Source: Lelliottia nimipressuralis (GTDB lineage: Bacteria > Pseudomonadota > Gammaproteobacteria > Enterobacterales > Enterobacteriaceae). Taken from it: a stretch of 64,000 nucleotides of DNA. Positions 28,049 through 38,298 of this stretch are shown here, in pieces. The notes below the pieces were generated by a model. That model was not told where the DNA came from. It was given only the letters and a program-made list of their open reading frames with translations, and ran no database searches. The stretch is taken from positions 1 through 64,000 of the forward strand of contig NZ_SDDX01000002.1 of NCBI RefSeq assembly GCF_004115925.1, given 5' to 3'. A program made the position numbers and the translations under genes. Numbering within the stretch: the first letter of the stretch is position 1; each line of letters starts with the position of its first letter.

Positions 28049-28366
28049 TTGCAGGGTAAAGAACTCCAGGATTTTGTTATCGACAAAATTGATGACCTGA
28101 AAGGTCAGGACATCATCACTATCGACGTTCAAGGTAAATCCAGTATCACCGACTGCATGATCATTTGCACCGGCACATCCACACGTCATGTTGCTTCTAT
28201 TGCCGATCATGTGGTTCAGGAATCGCGTGCAGCTGGCCTGATGCCGCTGGGCGTAGAAGGCGAAGCCATTGCTGACTGGGTTGTTGTGGACCTTGGCGAT
28301 GTGATCGTCCACGTCATGCAGGAAGAGAGCCGTCGTCTGTATGAGCTGGAAAAACTCTGGGGTTAA
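28049..28366 (+). CDS. rsfS: Ribosomal silencing factor RsfS
   Basis: Binds uL14 on the 50S subunit and blocks subunit joining in stationary phase. It is 105 aa, as in E. coli. TTG at 28049 is chosen because CAGGGGGAA lies 5 nt upstream and the protein then begins [10 protein letters not shown], like E. coli. The core [21 protein letters not shown] and [21 protein letters not shown] are conserved. Confidence 0.95.
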   Translation: MQGKELQDFVIDKIDDLKGQDIITIDVQGKSSITDCMIICTGTSTRHVASIADHVVQESRAAGLMPLGVEGEAIADWVVVDLGDVIVHVMQEESRRLYELEKLWG

Positions 28367-28369
28367 TGC

Positions 28370-28837
28370 GTGAAGTTGCAACTGGTAGCCGTCGGCACGA
28401 AAATGCCGGACTGGGTACAGACGGGTTTTACTGAATATCTGCGCCGTTTTCCCAAAGACATGCCGTTCGAACTGGTGGAGATCCCAGCAGGAAAGCGCGG
28501 TAAGAACGCGGATATCAAACGTATTCTCGAAAAAGAGGGTGAGTTAATGCTGGCAGCGGCTGGCAAGAACCGCATTGTAACCCTCGATATCCCAGGCAAA
28601 CCCTGGGATACGCCGCAGCTGGCGCACGAACTGGAGCGCTGGAAGCAGGATGGCCGCGACGTCAGTCTGTTGATTGGCGGTCCGGAAGGGTTGTCCCCCG
28701 CCTGCAAAGCGGCCGCAGAACAAAGTTGGTCCCTCTCCGCGCTGACGCTGCCCCACCCGCTTGTTCGGGTGCTGGTCGCAGAAAGCCTCTATCGCGCGTG
28801 GAGCATTACTACCAACCACCCTTATCACCGTGAGTAA
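28370..28837 (+). CDS. rlmH: 23S rRNA pseudouridine-1915 N3-methyltransferase RlmH
   Basis: A SPOUT-class methyltransferase acting on pseudouridine 1915 of assembled 70S ribosomes. The knotted SAM site is [11 protein letters not shown], and the C-terminal YHRE is the conserved tail. It starts GTG at 28370, 3 nt after the rsfS stop, and is 155 aa, as in E. coli. Confidence 0.96.
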   Translation: MKLQLVAVGTKMPDWVQTGFTEYLRRFPKDMPFELVEIPAGKRGKNADIKRILEKEGELMLAAAGKNRIVTLDIPGKPWDTPQLAHELERWKQDGRDVSLLIGGPEGLSPACKAAAEQSWSLSALTLPHPLVRVLVAESLYRAWSITTNHPYHRE

Positions 28838-28865
28838 TGATTGACCAGGGCAAATTAAGCAGCGG

Positions 28866-30767
28866 ATGAAACTACAGAATTCTTTTCGCGACTATTCGGC
28901 TGAGTCCGCGCTGTTTGTGCGCCGGGCGCTGGTCGCTTTTACCGGGATTTTGCTGCTGTCTGGCGTACTCGTCGCCAACCTCTACAATCTGCAAATCGTC
29001 CGCTTTACCGATTATCAAACGCGCTCCAACGAAAACCGCATCAAGCTGGTACCCATCGCACCCAGCCGCGGGATTATCTACGACCGTAACGGCACGCCGC
29101 TGGCGTTAAACCGCACCATTTACCAAATCGAGATGATGCCGGAAAAAGTCGATAACGTGCAGGACACGCTGGATGCGCTGAAAGGCGTGGTCGATCTCAC
29201 GGATGACGATATCGCCGCCTTCAAAAAAGAGCGTTCGCGTTCGCACCGCTTTACCTCCATCGCCGTGAAAACCAATCTGACGGAAGTCCAGGTCGCCCGC
29301 TTTGCGGTGAACCAGTACCGCTTCCCCGGCGTTGAGGTCAAAGGCTATAAGCGTCGATTCTACCCTTACGGCTCCGCGCTGACTCACGTCATCGGCTACG
29401 TTTCCAAAATTAACGATAAAGACGTCGATCGTCTCGACAAAGACGGCAAACTGGCAAACTACGCGGCTACCCATGATATCGGTAAGCTTGGCATTGAGCG
29501 CTTCTACGAAGACGTGCTGCATGGACAAACGGGCTACGAAGAGGTTGAAGTGAACAACCGTGGCCGCGTGATCCGCCAGCTAAAAGAGGTGCCGCCGCAA
29601 GCCGGTCACGACGTCTATCTGACGCTGGATCTTAAGCTCCAGCAATATATCGAAACCCTGCTGGCAGGCAGCCGTGCGGCGGTAGTTGTCACCGATCCGC
29701 GTACCGGCGGCATTCTGGCGCTGGTATCTATGCCAAGCTACGATCCGAACCTGTTTGTCGATGGCATCTCCAGCAAAGACTATTCCGGCCTGTTGAACGA
29801 TCCGAACACTCCGCTGGTGAACCGCGCCACCCAGGGCGTCTATCCGCCAGCATCTACGGTCAAACCGTATGTTGCCGTCTCCGCCCTGAGCGCTGGCGTG
29901 ATCAACCGCAATACCAGCCTGTTTGACCCCGGCTGGTGGCAGTTGCCCGGCTCAGAAAAACGCTATCGTGACTGGAAAAAATGGGGCCACGGCCACTTGA
30001 ATGTCACCAAATCCCTGGAAGAGTCGGCGGATACCTTCTTCTATCAGGTCGCCTACGACATGGGGATTGACCGCCTCTCGGAGTGGATGAGCAAATTTGG
30101 CTACGGCCACTACACGGGCGTGGATCTCTCGGAAGAGCGCTCAGGCAACATGCCAACCCGCGAGTGGAAGCTGAAACGCTTTAAAAAGCCGTGGTATCAG
30201 GGCGACACCATTCCGGTCGGTATCGGCCAGGGTTACTGGACCGCCACGCCAATCCAGATGAACAAAGCCATGATGATCCTCATCAACGACGGCGTGGTGA
30301 AAGTACCGCACCTGCTGATGAGCACCGTCGAAGATGGCAAACAGGTTCCGTGGTCGCAGCCCCATGAAGCACCGGTGGGTGATATCCACTCCGGCTTCTG
30401 GGAAATCGCCAAAGACGGGATGTACGGCGTCGCCAACCGTCCAAACGGCACCGCGCATAAGTATTTTGCGGGCGCACCGTATAAAGTGGCGGCGAAATCC
30501 GGTACCGCACAGGTCTTCGGCCTGAAAGCCAACGAAACCTATAATGCGCATAAAATCGCTGAACGTCTGCGTGACCATAAACTCATGACCGCATTTGCGC
30601 CTTATGATAAGCCGCAGGTGGCGGTAGCGATTATTCTCGAAAACGGCGGCGCTGGTCCGGCGGTAGGTACGATTATGCGCCAGATCCTCGACCACATTAT
30701 GCTGGGCGACAACAACACCGACCTGCCGGCTGAAACCCCAGCCGCCTCTGCGGCGGAGGACCAATAA
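28866..30767 (+). CDS. mrdA: Penicillin-binding protein 2 (MrdA)
   Basis: The DD-transpeptidase of the Rod complex, which cross-links lateral-wall peptidoglycan together with RodA. It has one N-terminal membrane anchor (residues about 20-42), a pedestal domain, and the transpeptidase with S330-TVK and a KSGTAQ box. It is 633 aa, as in E. coli. The stop is 2 nt before mrdB. Confidence 0.97.
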   Translation: MKLQNSFRDYSAESALFVRRALVAFTGILLLSGVLVANLYNLQIVRFTDYQTRSNENRIKLVPIAPSRGIIYDRNGTPLALNRTIYQIEMMPEKVDNVQDTLDALKGVVDLTDDDIAAFKKERSRSHRFTSIAVKTNLTEVQVARFAVNQYRFPGVEVKGYKRRFYPYGSALTHVIGYVSKINDKDVDRLDKDGKLANYAATHDIGKLGIERFYEDVLHGQTGYEEVEVNNRGRVIRQLKEVPPQAGHDVYLTLDLKLQQYIETLLAGSRAAVVVTDPRTGGILALVSMPSYDPNLFVDGISSKDYSGLLNDPNTPLVNRATQGVYPPASTVKPYVAVSALSAGVINRNTSLFDPGWWQLPGSEKRYRDWKKWGHGHLNVTKSLEESADTFFYQVAYDMGIDRLSEWMSKFGYGHYTGVDLSEERSGNMPTREWKLKRFKKPWYQGDTIPVGIGQGYWTATPIQMNKAMMILINDGVVKVPHLLMSTVEDGKQVPWSQPHEAPVGDIHSGFWEIAKDGMYGVANRPNGTAHKYFAGAPYKVAAKSGTAQVFGLKANETYNAHKIAERLRDHKLMTAFAPYDKPQVAVAIILENGGAGPAVGTIMRQILDHIMLGDNNTDLPAETPAASAAEDQ

Positions 30768-30769
30768 TC

Positions 30770-31882
30770 ATGACGGATAATCCAAATAAGAAATCGCTGT
30801 GGGACAAAATCCACATCGACCCGGCCATGCTGCTGATCCTGCTGGCATTGCTGACCTACAGCGCCCTCGTTATCTGGAGCGCCAGCGGCCAGGATATTGG
30901 CATGATGGAGCGCAAGATTGGCCAGATCGCGATGGGTCTGGTGATCATGGTGGTGATGGCGCAAATCCCGCCGCGCGTCTATGAAGGCTGGGCGCCCTAC
31001 CTCTATTTTATCTGTATTATTTTGCTAATCGCCGTGGATGCGTTTGGGGCGATTTCGAAAGGTGCGCAGCGCTGGCTCGATCTCGGGATTGTGCGTTTCC
31101 AGCCCTCCGAGATTGCGAAAATCGCCGTTCCGCTGATGGTCGCACGCTTTATCAACCGTGACGTCTGTCCGCCGTCGCTGAAAAATACCGCCATTGCGCT
31201 GGTGCTGATCTTCCTGCCGACCCTGCTGGTTGCGGCGCAGCCCGATCTGGGAACGTCGATTCTGGTGGCGCTGTCCGGCCTGTTCGTGCTGTTCCTTTCC
31301 GGCTTGAGCTGGCGATTAATCGGCATTGCTGTGGTGCTGGTGGCCGCCTTTATCCCGATACTCTGGTTCTTCCTGATGCACGACTATCAACGTCAGCGCG
31401 TCATGATGTTGCTCGATCCGGAAACCGATCCGCTGGGCGCGGGCTATCATATTATTCAGTCTAAGATTGCAATTGGCTCGGGTGGTTTGCGCGGTAAAGG
31501 CTGGCTGCACGGAACACAGTCACAGCTGGAGTTCTTGCCGGAACGCCATACGGACTTTATTTTCGCCGTTCTGGCGGAAGAGCTTGGCCTGGTCGGTATT
31601 TTGATTTTGCTGGCCCTGTACCTCCTGCTGATCATGCGTGGACTGTGGATCGCCGCGCGCGCGCAGACCACCTTCGGTCGCGTCATGGCAGGCGGTTTGA
31701 TGCTGATTTTATTCGTTTATGTCTTCGTAAATATTGGTATGGTGAGTGGGATTCTGCCGGTTGTAGGCGTGCCATTACCGCTGGTGAGTTACGGAGGCTC
31801 GGCACTGATCGTGTTGATGGCCGGGTTTGGGATAGTGATGTCTATCCATACCCACAGAAAAATGTTGTCCAAAAGCGTATAA
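30770..31882 (+). CDS. mrdB: Peptidoglycan glycosyltransferase RodA (MrdB)
   Basis: A SEDS-family polymerase that elongates glycan strands in the Rod complex with PBP2. It has about ten membrane helices and the conserved loop [18 protein letters not shown] with the essential Asp. It is 370 aa, as in E. coli, and forms an operon with mrdA and probably rlpA (16 nt downstream). Confidence 0.97.
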   Translation: MTDNPNKKSLWDKIHIDPAMLLILLALLTYSALVIWSASGQDIGMMERKIGQIAMGLVIMVVMAQIPPRVYEGWAPYLYFICIILLIAVDAFGAISKGAQRWLDLGIVRFQPSEIAKIAVPLMVARFINRDVCPPSLKNTAIALVLIFLPTLLVAAQPDLGTSILVALSGLFVLFLSGLSWRLIGIAVVLVAAFIPILWFFLMHDYQRQRVMMLLDPETDPLGAGYHIIQSKIAIGSGGLRGKGWLHGTQSQLEFLPERHTDFIFAVLAEELGLVGILILLALYLLLIMRGLWIAARAQTTFGRVMAGGLMLILFVYVFVNIGMVSGILPVVGVPLPLVSYGGSALIVLMAGFGIVMSIHTHRKMLSKSV

Positions 31883-31898
31883 AAATAAGGGGATCGCC

Positions 31899-32999
31899 AT
31901 GCGTAAGCAGTGGCTGGGTATCTGCATCGCAGCAAGTTTACTTGCAGCTTGTTCAAGTGATGATGGTCAGCAACAGGCAACCATCGCGCCGCCGCAGCCT
32001 GCGGTCTGTAACGGTCCGGTTGTTGAAATCAGTGGCGCGGACCCGATTTATGAGCCGCTGAACGCGGGCGCCAATCAGAATTACGAACGCGACGGCAAGA
32101 GCTATAAGATCGTTCAGGACCCGTCCCGTTTCAGTCAGGCCGGTTTTGCCGCCATCTATGACGCGGAGCCAGGCAGCAACCTGACTGCCTCTGGCGAGAA
32201 CTTTGACCCGGCGCAGATCACTGCCGCGCACCCGACGCTGCCTATCCCAAGCTATGTGCGCGTCACTAACCTGGCGAATGGCCGCATGATTGTGGTGCGC
32301 ATTAACGATCGTGGCCCTTACGGTAACGATCGCGTGATTTCACTCTCCCGCGCGGCAGCGGATCGTCTGAATACTTCCAACAATACTAAAGTCCGCATCG
32401 ATCCGATTATCGTGGCCCAGGACGGCACGCTGTCTGGCCCTGGGACCGTATGTACCACCGTCGCCAAACAGACCTATGCCCTGCCCGCTCGTCCGGATTT
32501 GAACGGTGGAATGGGGAGCGCCTCTTCCCTGCCGCAAGACACCACGCCACCGAATAATGTGCGCGCCATCAGCAACGATACGCTGAAAAGTGACGACTCC
32601 ACCGGTGCACCGGTGAGCAGCAGCGGTTTCCTGGGCGCAGCGACACCGCTGGCCTCTGGCGTGCTGGAAGGCAGTGAGCCAACGCCAGCCCCCGTTGCGG
32701 CCACACCTGTCACTCAGCCAGCGCCGGTGACCGCGCCTGCTGCGGTGACGCCGCCAGCGGCGACCTCTGCCAGCGGCAATTTTGTGGTTCAGGTCGGTGC
32801 GGTAAGCGATCAAGCGCGTGCGCAGCAGTATCAGCAGCAGCTGAGCCAGAAATTTGGCGTACCTGGCCGCGTTGAGCAAAACGGTGCCGTCTGGCGTATC
32901 CAGATGGGGCCTTTTGCCAGCAAATCGCAGGCCGCGTCGTTGCAGCAGCGTCTGCAAAACGAAGCGCAGTTACAGTCGTTTATCGCTGTTGCGAAGTAA
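31899..32999 (+). CDS. rlpA: Septal-ring lipoprotein RlpA
   Basis: An outer-membrane lipoprotein with lipobox LLAAC (Cys18). It has a double-psi beta-barrel domain (VVRINDRGPYGNDRVISL), a Pro/Ala/Thr-rich linker (about residues 255-285) and a C-terminal SPOR domain from about 290 (FVVQVGAVSDQARA) that binds denuded glycan at the septum. Pseudomonas RlpA is a lytic transglycosylase, and whether enterobacterial ones are active is less clear. It is 366 aa. AAGGGGAT precedes the ATG. Confidence 0.94.
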   Translation: MRKQWLGICIAASLLAACSSDDGQQQATIAPPQPAVCNGPVVEISGADPIYEPLNAGANQNYERDGKSYKIVQDPSRFSQAGFAAIYDAEPGSNLTASGENFDPAQITAAHPTLPIPSYVRVTNLANGRMIVVRINDRGPYGNDRVISLSRAAADRLNTSNNTKVRIDPIIVAQDGTLSGPGTVCTTVAKQTYALPARPDLNGGMGSASSLPQDTTPPNNVRAISNDTLKSDDSTGAPVSSSGFLGAATPLASGVLEGSEPTPAPVAATPVTQPAPVTAPAAVTPPAATSASGNFVVQVGAVSDQARAQQYQQQLSQKFGVPGRVEQNGAVWRIQMGPFASKSQAASLQQRLQNEAQLQSFIAVAK

Positions 33000-33076
33000 T
33001 GAATCGGCGGTATCCGAATTGTCAGTTTGTGTAACCAACGTTCACAATCTCATGCTGAAAGTCGGATGCCTGCCTG

Positions 33077-33094
33077 TATAGCATTTGCTATAGT
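33077..33094 (+). promoter_or_regulatory. Palindrome overlapping a -10 before dacA
   Basis: TATAGCA-TT-TGCTATA (33077-33092) is a perfect 16-nt palindrome whose right arm merges into the -10-like TATAGT (33089-33094), 45 nt before the dacA start. It could be an operator or part of the growth-phase promoter known for dacA. Confidence 0.4.
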
Positions 33095-33138
33095 AAGGCA
33101 CTTTTTTTAATTCCATCACGGATGTCGTAGTTCTGACC

Positions 33139-34350
33139 ATGAAGACCACTCTCTCCGCTCGATTCTTGCAGCGCATGGCGCTGACCACGGCCCTTTGCGC
33201 AGCCGCTCTCTCAGCCGCTCACGCCGATGACCTGAATATCAAGACCATGATCCCTGGCGTTCCGCAAATTGACGCGGAATCCTACATCCTGATCGACTAC
33301 AACTCCGGCAAAGTGCTGGCAGAACAGAACGCTGATTCGCGCCGTGACCCTGCGAGCCTGACCAAAATGATGACCAGCTACGTCATCGGCCAGGCGATGA
33401 AAGCGGGTAAATTCAAAGAGACTGACCTGGTCACCGTGGGTAACGATGCCTGGGCGACCGGTAACCCGGTGTTTAAAGGCTCTTCCCTGATGTTCCTGAA
33501 ACCAGGGATGCAGGTGCCCGTTTCTCAGCTGATCCGTGGCATTAACCTGCAGTCCGGTAACGACGCCTGTGTGGCCATGGCCGATTTCGCCGCCGGTAGC
33601 CAGGATGCATTTGTCGGCCTGATGAACAGCTACGTTTCCGCGCTGGGCCTGAAAAACAGCCACTTCCAGACCGTACACGGCCTGGACGCAGACGGTCAGT
33701 ACAGCTCCGCACGTGATATGGCGCTGATTGGCCAGGCGCTGATTCGTGACGTGCCGAACGAATACACCATCTATAAAGAAAAAGAGTTCACCTTTAACGG
33801 CATCCGTCAGACCAACCGTAACGGTCTGCTGTGGGATAACAGCCTGAACGTCGACGGCATCAAAACCGGTCATACGGATAAAGCGGGCTACAACCTGGTG
33901 GCCTCCGCGACTGAAGGCCAGATGCGTCTGATCTCCGCGGTGATGGGCGGTCGTACCTTTAAAGGCCGTGAAACGGAAAGTAAAAAACTGCTGACCTGGG
34001 GCTTCCGTTTCTTCGAAACCGTGAATCCACTGAAAGCCGGTAAAGAATTTGCGTCAGAGCCAGTGTGGTTTGGCGACAACGACCGCGCATCCCTGGGCGT
34101 AGATAAAGATCTGTACCTGACCATTCCTCGTGGTCGCATGAAAGACCTGAAAGCCAGCTACGTGCTGAACACCAGCGAACTTCACGCGCCGCTGCAGAAG
34201 AACCAGGTGGTGGGAACCATTAACTTCCAGCTCGACGGTAAAACCATCGATCAGCGTCCGCTGGTGGTGCTGGATGAAATTCCTGAAGGCAATTTCTTCG
34301 GCAAAATCATTGATTACATTAAATTGATGTTCCATCACTGGTTTGGTTAA
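33139..34350 (+). CDS. dacA: D-alanyl-D-alanine carboxypeptidase PBP5 (DacA)
   Basis: Trims the terminal D-Ala from pentapeptides and maintains cell shape. It has a signal peptide (cleavage after HA near residue 29), S73-LTK, an SGNDA box, a KTG box in [10 protein letters not shown], and a C-terminal amphipathic anchor ([15 protein letters not shown]). It is 403 aa, as in E. coli. A strong terminator follows. Confidence 0.97.
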   Translation: MKTTLSARFLQRMALTTALCAAALSAAHADDLNIKTMIPGVPQIDAESYILIDYNSGKVLAEQNADSRRDPASLTKMMTSYVIGQAMKAGKFKETDLVTVGNDAWATGNPVFKGSSLMFLKPGMQVPVSQLIRGINLQSGNDACVAMADFAAGSQDAFVGLMNSYVSALGLKNSHFQTVHGLDADGQYSSARDMALIGQALIRDVPNEYTIYKEKEFTFNGIRQTNRNGLLWDNSLNVDGIKTGHTDKAGYNLVASATEGQMRLISAVMGGRTFKGRETESKKLLTWGFRFFETVNPLKAGKEFASEPVWFGDNDRASLGVDKDLYLTIPRGRMKDLKASYVLNTSELHAPLQKNQVVGTINFQLDGKTIDQRPLVVLDEIPEGNFFGKIIDYIKLMFHHWFG

Positions 34351-34360
34351 AAATTGAACA

Positions 34361-34388
34361 CTTGAAAGTGTGATTTTGATCCCCATAT
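34361..34388 (+). promoter_or_regulatory. Sigma32 (heat-shock) promoter of ybeD
   Basis: CTTGAA (34361-34366), a 14-nt spacer and CCCCATAT (34381-34388) are a near-perfect RpoH promoter. Transcription would start near 34395, before the dacA terminator, so the ybeD mRNA must read through that terminator. ybeD belongs to the E. coli heat-shock regulon as I recall it. Confidence 0.75.
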
Positions 34389-34403
34389 ACTAGGTATCCT
34401 GAT

Positions 34404-34438
34404 AACTCCCACCCGCACGTGGGAGTTATTATTTTTTT
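34404..34438 (+). terminator. Terminator after dacA, inside the ybeD leader
   Basis: AACTCCCAC/GTGGGAGTT (9-bp stem, 6-nt loop) is followed by ATTATTTTTTT. It ends dacA transcripts, but it lies downstream of the sigma32 promoter and upstream of ybeD. Confidence 0.85.
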
Positions 34439-34458
34439 GATGTAATGCCGGAGCTGAC

Positions 34459-34722
34459 ATGAAAACCAAACTTAACGAACTGCTTGAATTCCCTACCCCG
34501 TTTACTTACAAAGTAATGGGTCAGGCGTTGCCGGAGCTGGTTGACCAGGTGGTTGAAGTGGTACAGCGCCATGCGCCGGGTGACTACTCTCCGACGGTAA
34601 AACCAAGCAGCAAGGGCAACTACCACTCGGTTTCCATCACCATTACTGCCACGCATATTGAGCAGGTCGAAACCCTGTACGAAGAGCTCGGCAATATCGA
34701 AATCGTCCGTATGGTGCTGTAG
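34459..34722 (+). CDS. ybeD: YbeD (DUF493), ACT-like small protein
   Basis: An 87-aa conserved protein with a ferredoxin-like/ACT-type fold and unknown biochemical role, as in E. coli. It starts [25 protein letters not shown] lies 7 nt before the ATG. Its position just before lipB is conserved in many proteobacteria, which suggests a link to lipoate metabolism. Confidence 0.93.
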   Translation: MKTKLNELLEFPTPFTYKVMGQALPELVDQVVEVVQRHAPGDYSPTVKPSSKGNYHSVSITITATHIEQVETLYEELGNIEIVRMVL

Positions 34723-34819
34723 TCCCCTCGTGGTTACCCGCTTTGCCGGGTAACCCGCTCCCCTCTCTGTGATATACTCCCCACACCCTTTTCTCGCTAC
34801 CTCCCCCGGAGTTGCTGTT

Positions 34820-35461
34820 TTGTATCAGGATAAAATTCTTGTCCGCCATCTCGGGCTGCAACCTTATGAGCCTGTCTCTCAGGCTATGCATGATTTCACT
34901 GACTCACGCGATGACAACACGCCCGATGAGATCTGGCTGGTCGAGCACCTGCCGGTTTTCACCCAAGGGCAGGCAGGTAAAGCAGAGCATGTGCTGGTTC
35001 CCGGTGACATCCCGGTTATTCAAAGCGATCGCGGCGGACAAGTGACCTACCACGGACCAGGTCAGCAAGTGATGTATGTCCTGCTGAATCTGAAACGCCG
35101 CAAACTCGGGGTACGCGAACTGGTCACGCTGCTGGAGCAAACCGTAGTGGATACGCTGGCAGAATACGGCATCGATGCCCATCCGCGTGCCGATGCGCCG
35201 GGGGTGTATGTCGGGGAGATGAAGATCTGTTCGCTCGGGTTGCGCATCCGCAAGGGCTGCTCATTCCACGGCCTCGCGCTCAATATCAATATGGATCTTT
35301 CGCCTTTCCTGCGCATCAATCCGTGTGGTTATGCGGGAATGGAAATGACCCAAATGCACCAATGGGTAGAAAATGTCACCCCAGATATTATTCGCCCGAC
35401 GCTGGTGAGTAATCTTTTAGCGCTGCTAAACAATCCACCACACGAATATATTCCCGCTTAA
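34820..35461 (+). CDS. lipB: Octanoyl-[ACP]:protein octanoyltransferase LipB
   Basis: Transfers octanoate from ACP to lipoyl domains, the first step of lipoate synthesis. The catalytic residues K135 (GEMKICSLG) and C169 (INPCGYAGM) are present, as is [14 protein letters not shown] at 34820 is chosen: GGAG lies 8 nt upstream, and the resulting 213 aa begins MYQDKILVR, as in E. coli. The frame is open 51 nt further upstream without conservation. Confidence 0.96.
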   Translation: MYQDKILVRHLGLQPYEPVSQAMHDFTDSRDDNTPDEIWLVEHLPVFTQGQAGKAEHVLVPGDIPVIQSDRGGQVTYHGPGQQVMYVLLNLKRRKLGVRELVTLLEQTVVDTLAEYGIDAHPRADAPGVYVGEMKICSLGLRIRKGCSFHGLALNINMDLSPFLRINPCGYAGMEMTQMHQWVENVTPDIIRPTLVSNLLALLNNPPHEYIPA

Positions 35462-35476
35462 TATATTATACATGAT

Positions 35477-35497
35477 GGTCCATTTATTTTATGGACC
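35477..35497 (+). terminator. Hairpin after lipB
   Basis: GGTCCAT/ATGGACC with a 7-nt AT loop lies 15 nt after the lipB stop. There is no clear T run, so it is only a possible terminator. The rest of the 299-nt gap to ybeF is AT-rich and holds no gene. Confidence 0.4.
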
Positions 35498-35687
35498 TTC
35501 GCGTATTTACCGCATTTACGCTTTACAATAATCCATAGTTTCTATATTTTCGAAGCGCTTGAGCAGGTTCACATATTTTGCTGCGTTTAATTTCAGTACG
35601 TGAATACCACCTTGCGAACTGGCCTTCATTTGATTGAAAATTACACAGTTAGTTGATTTCCTTAAACAATTGACATCCACAAAATAC

Positions 35688-35744
35688 TTTACCAATCACT
35701 ACAAGCACAATATATAAATTCAACTATCATTCATATTGTGAATG
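35688..35744 (+). promoter_or_regulatory. ybeF promoter and candidate operator
   Basis: TTTACC (35688-35693), a 17-nt spacer and TATATA (35711-35716) form a plausible promoter. It is followed by the inverted repeat CATTCA-TATTG-TGAATG (35728-35744), which ends 16 nt before the ybeF start. LysR regulators often control themselves through such dyads, so autoregulation is likely but inferred. Confidence 0.4.
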
Positions 35745-35760
35745 AATACGGAGTGACAGC

Positions 35761-36714
35761 GTGGATTATAATAATTTACCGGCTAAACGACTGAATGAGC
35801 CAGGCGGTCAGGACAAGCCGCAAGTTTTTAGGACTTTACGTAATATTGACCTCAATTTATTGACGATCTTTGAGGCCGTATATGTCCATAAGGGTATCGT
35901 TAATGCTGCGAAAATTCTTAATCTCACCCCCTCAGCAATTAGCCAGTCAATTCAGAAATTGCGCGCTATATTTCCTGACCCGCTGTTTATTCGTAAAGGC
36001 CAGGGTGTCACCCCTACCGCTTACGCCACGCACCTTCACGAGTACATCAGCCAGGGGCTGGAGTCGATTCTCGGTGCACTGGATCTCACTGGCAGCTATG
36101 ACAAACAACGCACCATTACCATAGGCACGTCGCCTTCCGTCGGCGCGATGGTCTTGCCGATTATCTATCAGGCGGTTAAGCGTGAAGCCCCTCAGCTGAT
36201 GCTGCGCAATATTCCGGTTAACGACACGGAAACCCAGCTCGCGCAGTTCCAGACTGACCTGATTATCGACAGCAATGCTTTTGGCGCACGGTCGCTGGCC
36301 CACAGCGTACTTTACGCCGACGGGCTGCTGCTGGTATGTCGCAAAAATCATCCGGCCCTCAGCCAGACGGCAACGGCTGAAAATCTGCGCGAATATGAGT
36401 ACGCCCTGTTCATGAACGACGGGCACAACCTGAATCAGCTGCACCAGCGTGTTAACGAACTGTTCCCGGATCGCCTGGTGAACTTCAGCAGTTACAATAT
36501 GTTTACGATTGCGGCGCTGGTGGGCAACAGCGACATGATCACCATTATGCCTTCGCGCCTTTATACCCTGCTGCGCCAGTGCTGGCCGCTGGAACAGATC
36601 CCCTACGCGCCGCTAAATGCTGAATCTATTGAGATTGCGCTGCATTACAATAAACTGAGCCTGCGCGACCCGGTTCTGGAAAACGTGATTAACATTATCC
36701 GTCAGGCGTTTTAA
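35761..36714 (+). CDS. ybeF: LysR-type transcriptional regulator YbeF
   Basis: An N-terminal winged helix-turn-helix (about residues 30-90, VYVHKGIVNAAKILNLTPSA followed by ISQSIQKLR) and a C-terminal LysR substrate-binding domain. It is 317 aa, as in E. coli, and starts GTG with CGGAG 8 nt upstream. Targets and ligand are unknown; the place between lipB and lipA is conserved in enterobacteria. The N-terminal half is closer to E. coli YbeF than the ligand domain is, judged by eye. Confidence 0.93.
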   Translation: MDYNNLPAKRLNEPGGQDKPQVFRTLRNIDLNLLTIFEAVYVHKGIVNAAKILNLTPSAISQSIQKLRAIFPDPLFIRKGQGVTPTAYATHLHEYISQGLESILGALDLTGSYDKQRTITIGTSPSVGAMVLPIIYQAVKREAPQLMLRNIPVNDTETQLAQFQTDLIIDSNAFGARSLAHSVLYADGLLLVCRKNHPALSQTATAENLREYEYALFMNDGHNLNQLHQRVNELFPDRLVNFSSYNMFTIAALVGNSDMITIMPSRLYTLLRQCWPLEQIPYAPLNAESIEIALHYNKLSLRDPVLENVINIIRQAF

Positions 36715-36822
36715 AGCCCCTTCCAGCGCAAGCCCCTGCCCCGCAGGGGACAAAGGGCACAAAACAACAACTATTTTACAATTTGGCGACCTCACAGGCT
36801 GCTTTATCGCCCTTATCAATGA

Positions 36823-36828
36823 TATACT
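36823..36828 (+). promoter_or_regulatory. Possible -10 for lipA
   Basis: TATACT lies 93 nt before the lipA ATG; no good -35 is seen at 16-18 nt. It is in the 206-nt ybeF-lipA gap, which otherwise holds nothing I can name. Confidence 0.3.
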
Positions 36829-36920
36829 GCCTGTCGTTCGTTCAAAAATAGTTGATAAATACAACATTCCCTTGAATTGAAACGCTTTCCCTCGAATTTC
36901 GCAACTGGAACACGCACGCT

Positions 36921-37886
36921 ATGAGTAAACCCATTGTGATGGAACGCGGTGTTAAGTACCGCGACGCCGATAAAATGGCCCTTATCCCGGTTAAAAACGT
37001 GGTTACGGAGCGCGAAGCGCTGTTAAGAAAACCGGAATGGATGAAAATCAAACTTCCGGCTGACTCGTCACGCATTCAGGGTATCAAAGCGGCGATGCGT
37101 AAGAACGGCCTTCACTCTGTCTGTGAAGAAGCGTCTTGCCCGAACCTTGCGGAATGTTTCAACCACGGTACGGCCACCTTCATGATTCTGGGCGCGATTT
37201 GCACCCGTCGCTGCCCGTTCTGCGACGTAGCACACGGTCGCCCGGTTGCCCCTGACGCCAACGAGCCGCTGAAGCTGGCTCAGACCATTGCCGACATGGC
37301 ATTGCGCTACGTGGTGATTACCTCCGTTGACCGTGACGATCTCCGCGACGGCGGTGCGCAGCACTTTGCAGATTGCATCACCGCCATCCGTGAGAAAAGC
37401 CCGAACATTAAGATTGAAACGCTGGTGCCCGATTTCCGTGGTCGTATGGATCGCGCGCTGGATATTCTCACCGCCACACCACCGGATGTGTTCAACCACA
37501 ACCTGGAAAACGTACCGCGCGTTTACCGTCAGGTCCGTCCGGGCGCAGACTACAACTGGTCACTGAAGCTGCTGGAACGTTTTAAAGAAGCGCATCCGCA
37601 CATTCCAACCAAATCTGGTTTGATGGTCGGTCTGGGTGAAACCAACGCCGAAATTATCGAAGTAATGCGCGATCTGCGCCGCCATGGCGTAACGATGCTG
37701 ACCCTGGGTCAGTATCTGCAGCCTAGCCGTCATCACCTGCCGGTACAACGCTACGTCAGCCCGGATGAGTTCGATGAAATGAAAGCCGAAGCGATGGCGA
37801 TGGGCTTTACCCACGCGGCTTGTGGTCCATTCGTTCGCTCTTCCTACCATGCGGATATGCAGGCGAAAGGCGAAGAAGTGAAGTAA
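36921..37886 (+). CDS. lipA: Lipoyl synthase LipA
   Basis: A radical SAM enzyme inserting two sulfurs into protein-bound octanoate. The auxiliary cluster motif is [12 protein letters not shown] (C68, C73, C79), the radical SAM motif is CTRRCPFC (C94, C98, C101), and the C-terminal RSSYHA supplies the Ser ligand. It is 321 aa, as in E. coli. It completes the lipoate pathway with lipB 1.5 kb upstream. Confidence 0.98.
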   Translation: MSKPIVMERGVKYRDADKMALIPVKNVVTEREALLRKPEWMKIKLPADSSRIQGIKAAMRKNGLHSVCEEASCPNLAECFNHGTATFMILGAICTRRCPFCDVAHGRPVAPDANEPLKLAQTIADMALRYVVITSVDRDDLRDGGAQHFADCITAIREKSPNIKIETLVPDFRGRMDRALDILTATPPDVFNHNLENVPRVYRQVRPGADYNWSLKLLERFKEAHPHIPTKSGLMVGLGETNAEIIEVMRDLRRHGVTMLTLGQYLQPSRHHLPVQRYVSPDEFDEMKAEAMAMGFTHAACGPFVRSSYHADMQAKGEEVK

Positions 37887-37907
37887 TAATTTATTACACT
37901 TCACCCA

Positions 37908-37938
37908 TAAAAAAACCGGCTATTACGCCGGTTTTTTT
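37908..37938 (+). terminator. Bidirectional terminator between lipA and tatE
   Basis: AAACCGGC-TATTAC-GCCGGTTT with A and T runs on the two sides serves the convergent lipA and tatE genes. Confidence 0.88.
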
Positions 37939-37967
37939 CTTTCCAGCGAACTGGAAGGACAGTGCCA

Positions 37968-38171
37968 TTACTCTTTGTGCGACAGCTTCTCAGCCGGGAC
38001 GTCGCCCTCTGCCGTTTTCTTAGCAGTGGTGTCGTCATCGTTCATCGCTTTTTTGAAGCCTTTAATGGCTGTACCCAGGTCTCCGCCCAGAGTACGTAAC
38101 TTCTTGGTACCAAACAGCAGGACGACCAGCGCCGCAACCACCAGCAGTTTAGTAATACTAATCTCACCCAT
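37968..38171 (-). CDS. tatE: Sec-independent translocase protein TatE
   Basis: A TatA paralogue of the twin-arginine export system. One N-terminal membrane helix ([13 protein letters not shown]) is followed by an amphipathic helix ([20 protein letters not shown]) and a charged tail. The ATG at 38171 (67 aa, the E. coli length) has AAGAAGGT upstream; an ATG 15 nt earlier is not favoured. It converges on lipA, as in E. coli. Confidence 0.95.
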   Translation of the reverse strand: MGEISITKLLVVAALVVLLFGTKKLRTLGGDLGTAIKGFKKAMNDDDTTAKKTAEGDVPAEKLSHKE

Positions 38172-38298
38172 AGATACCTTCTTCACTTAAAACAGGCTGC
38201 AAACAGCGCCAGAAAACCTGATGTTATTAACGGACATTCGACGCGCGCACACAATAGCAATCTGTAACAAGGTGAATCAAGCTTTGATGAAAAAAACA

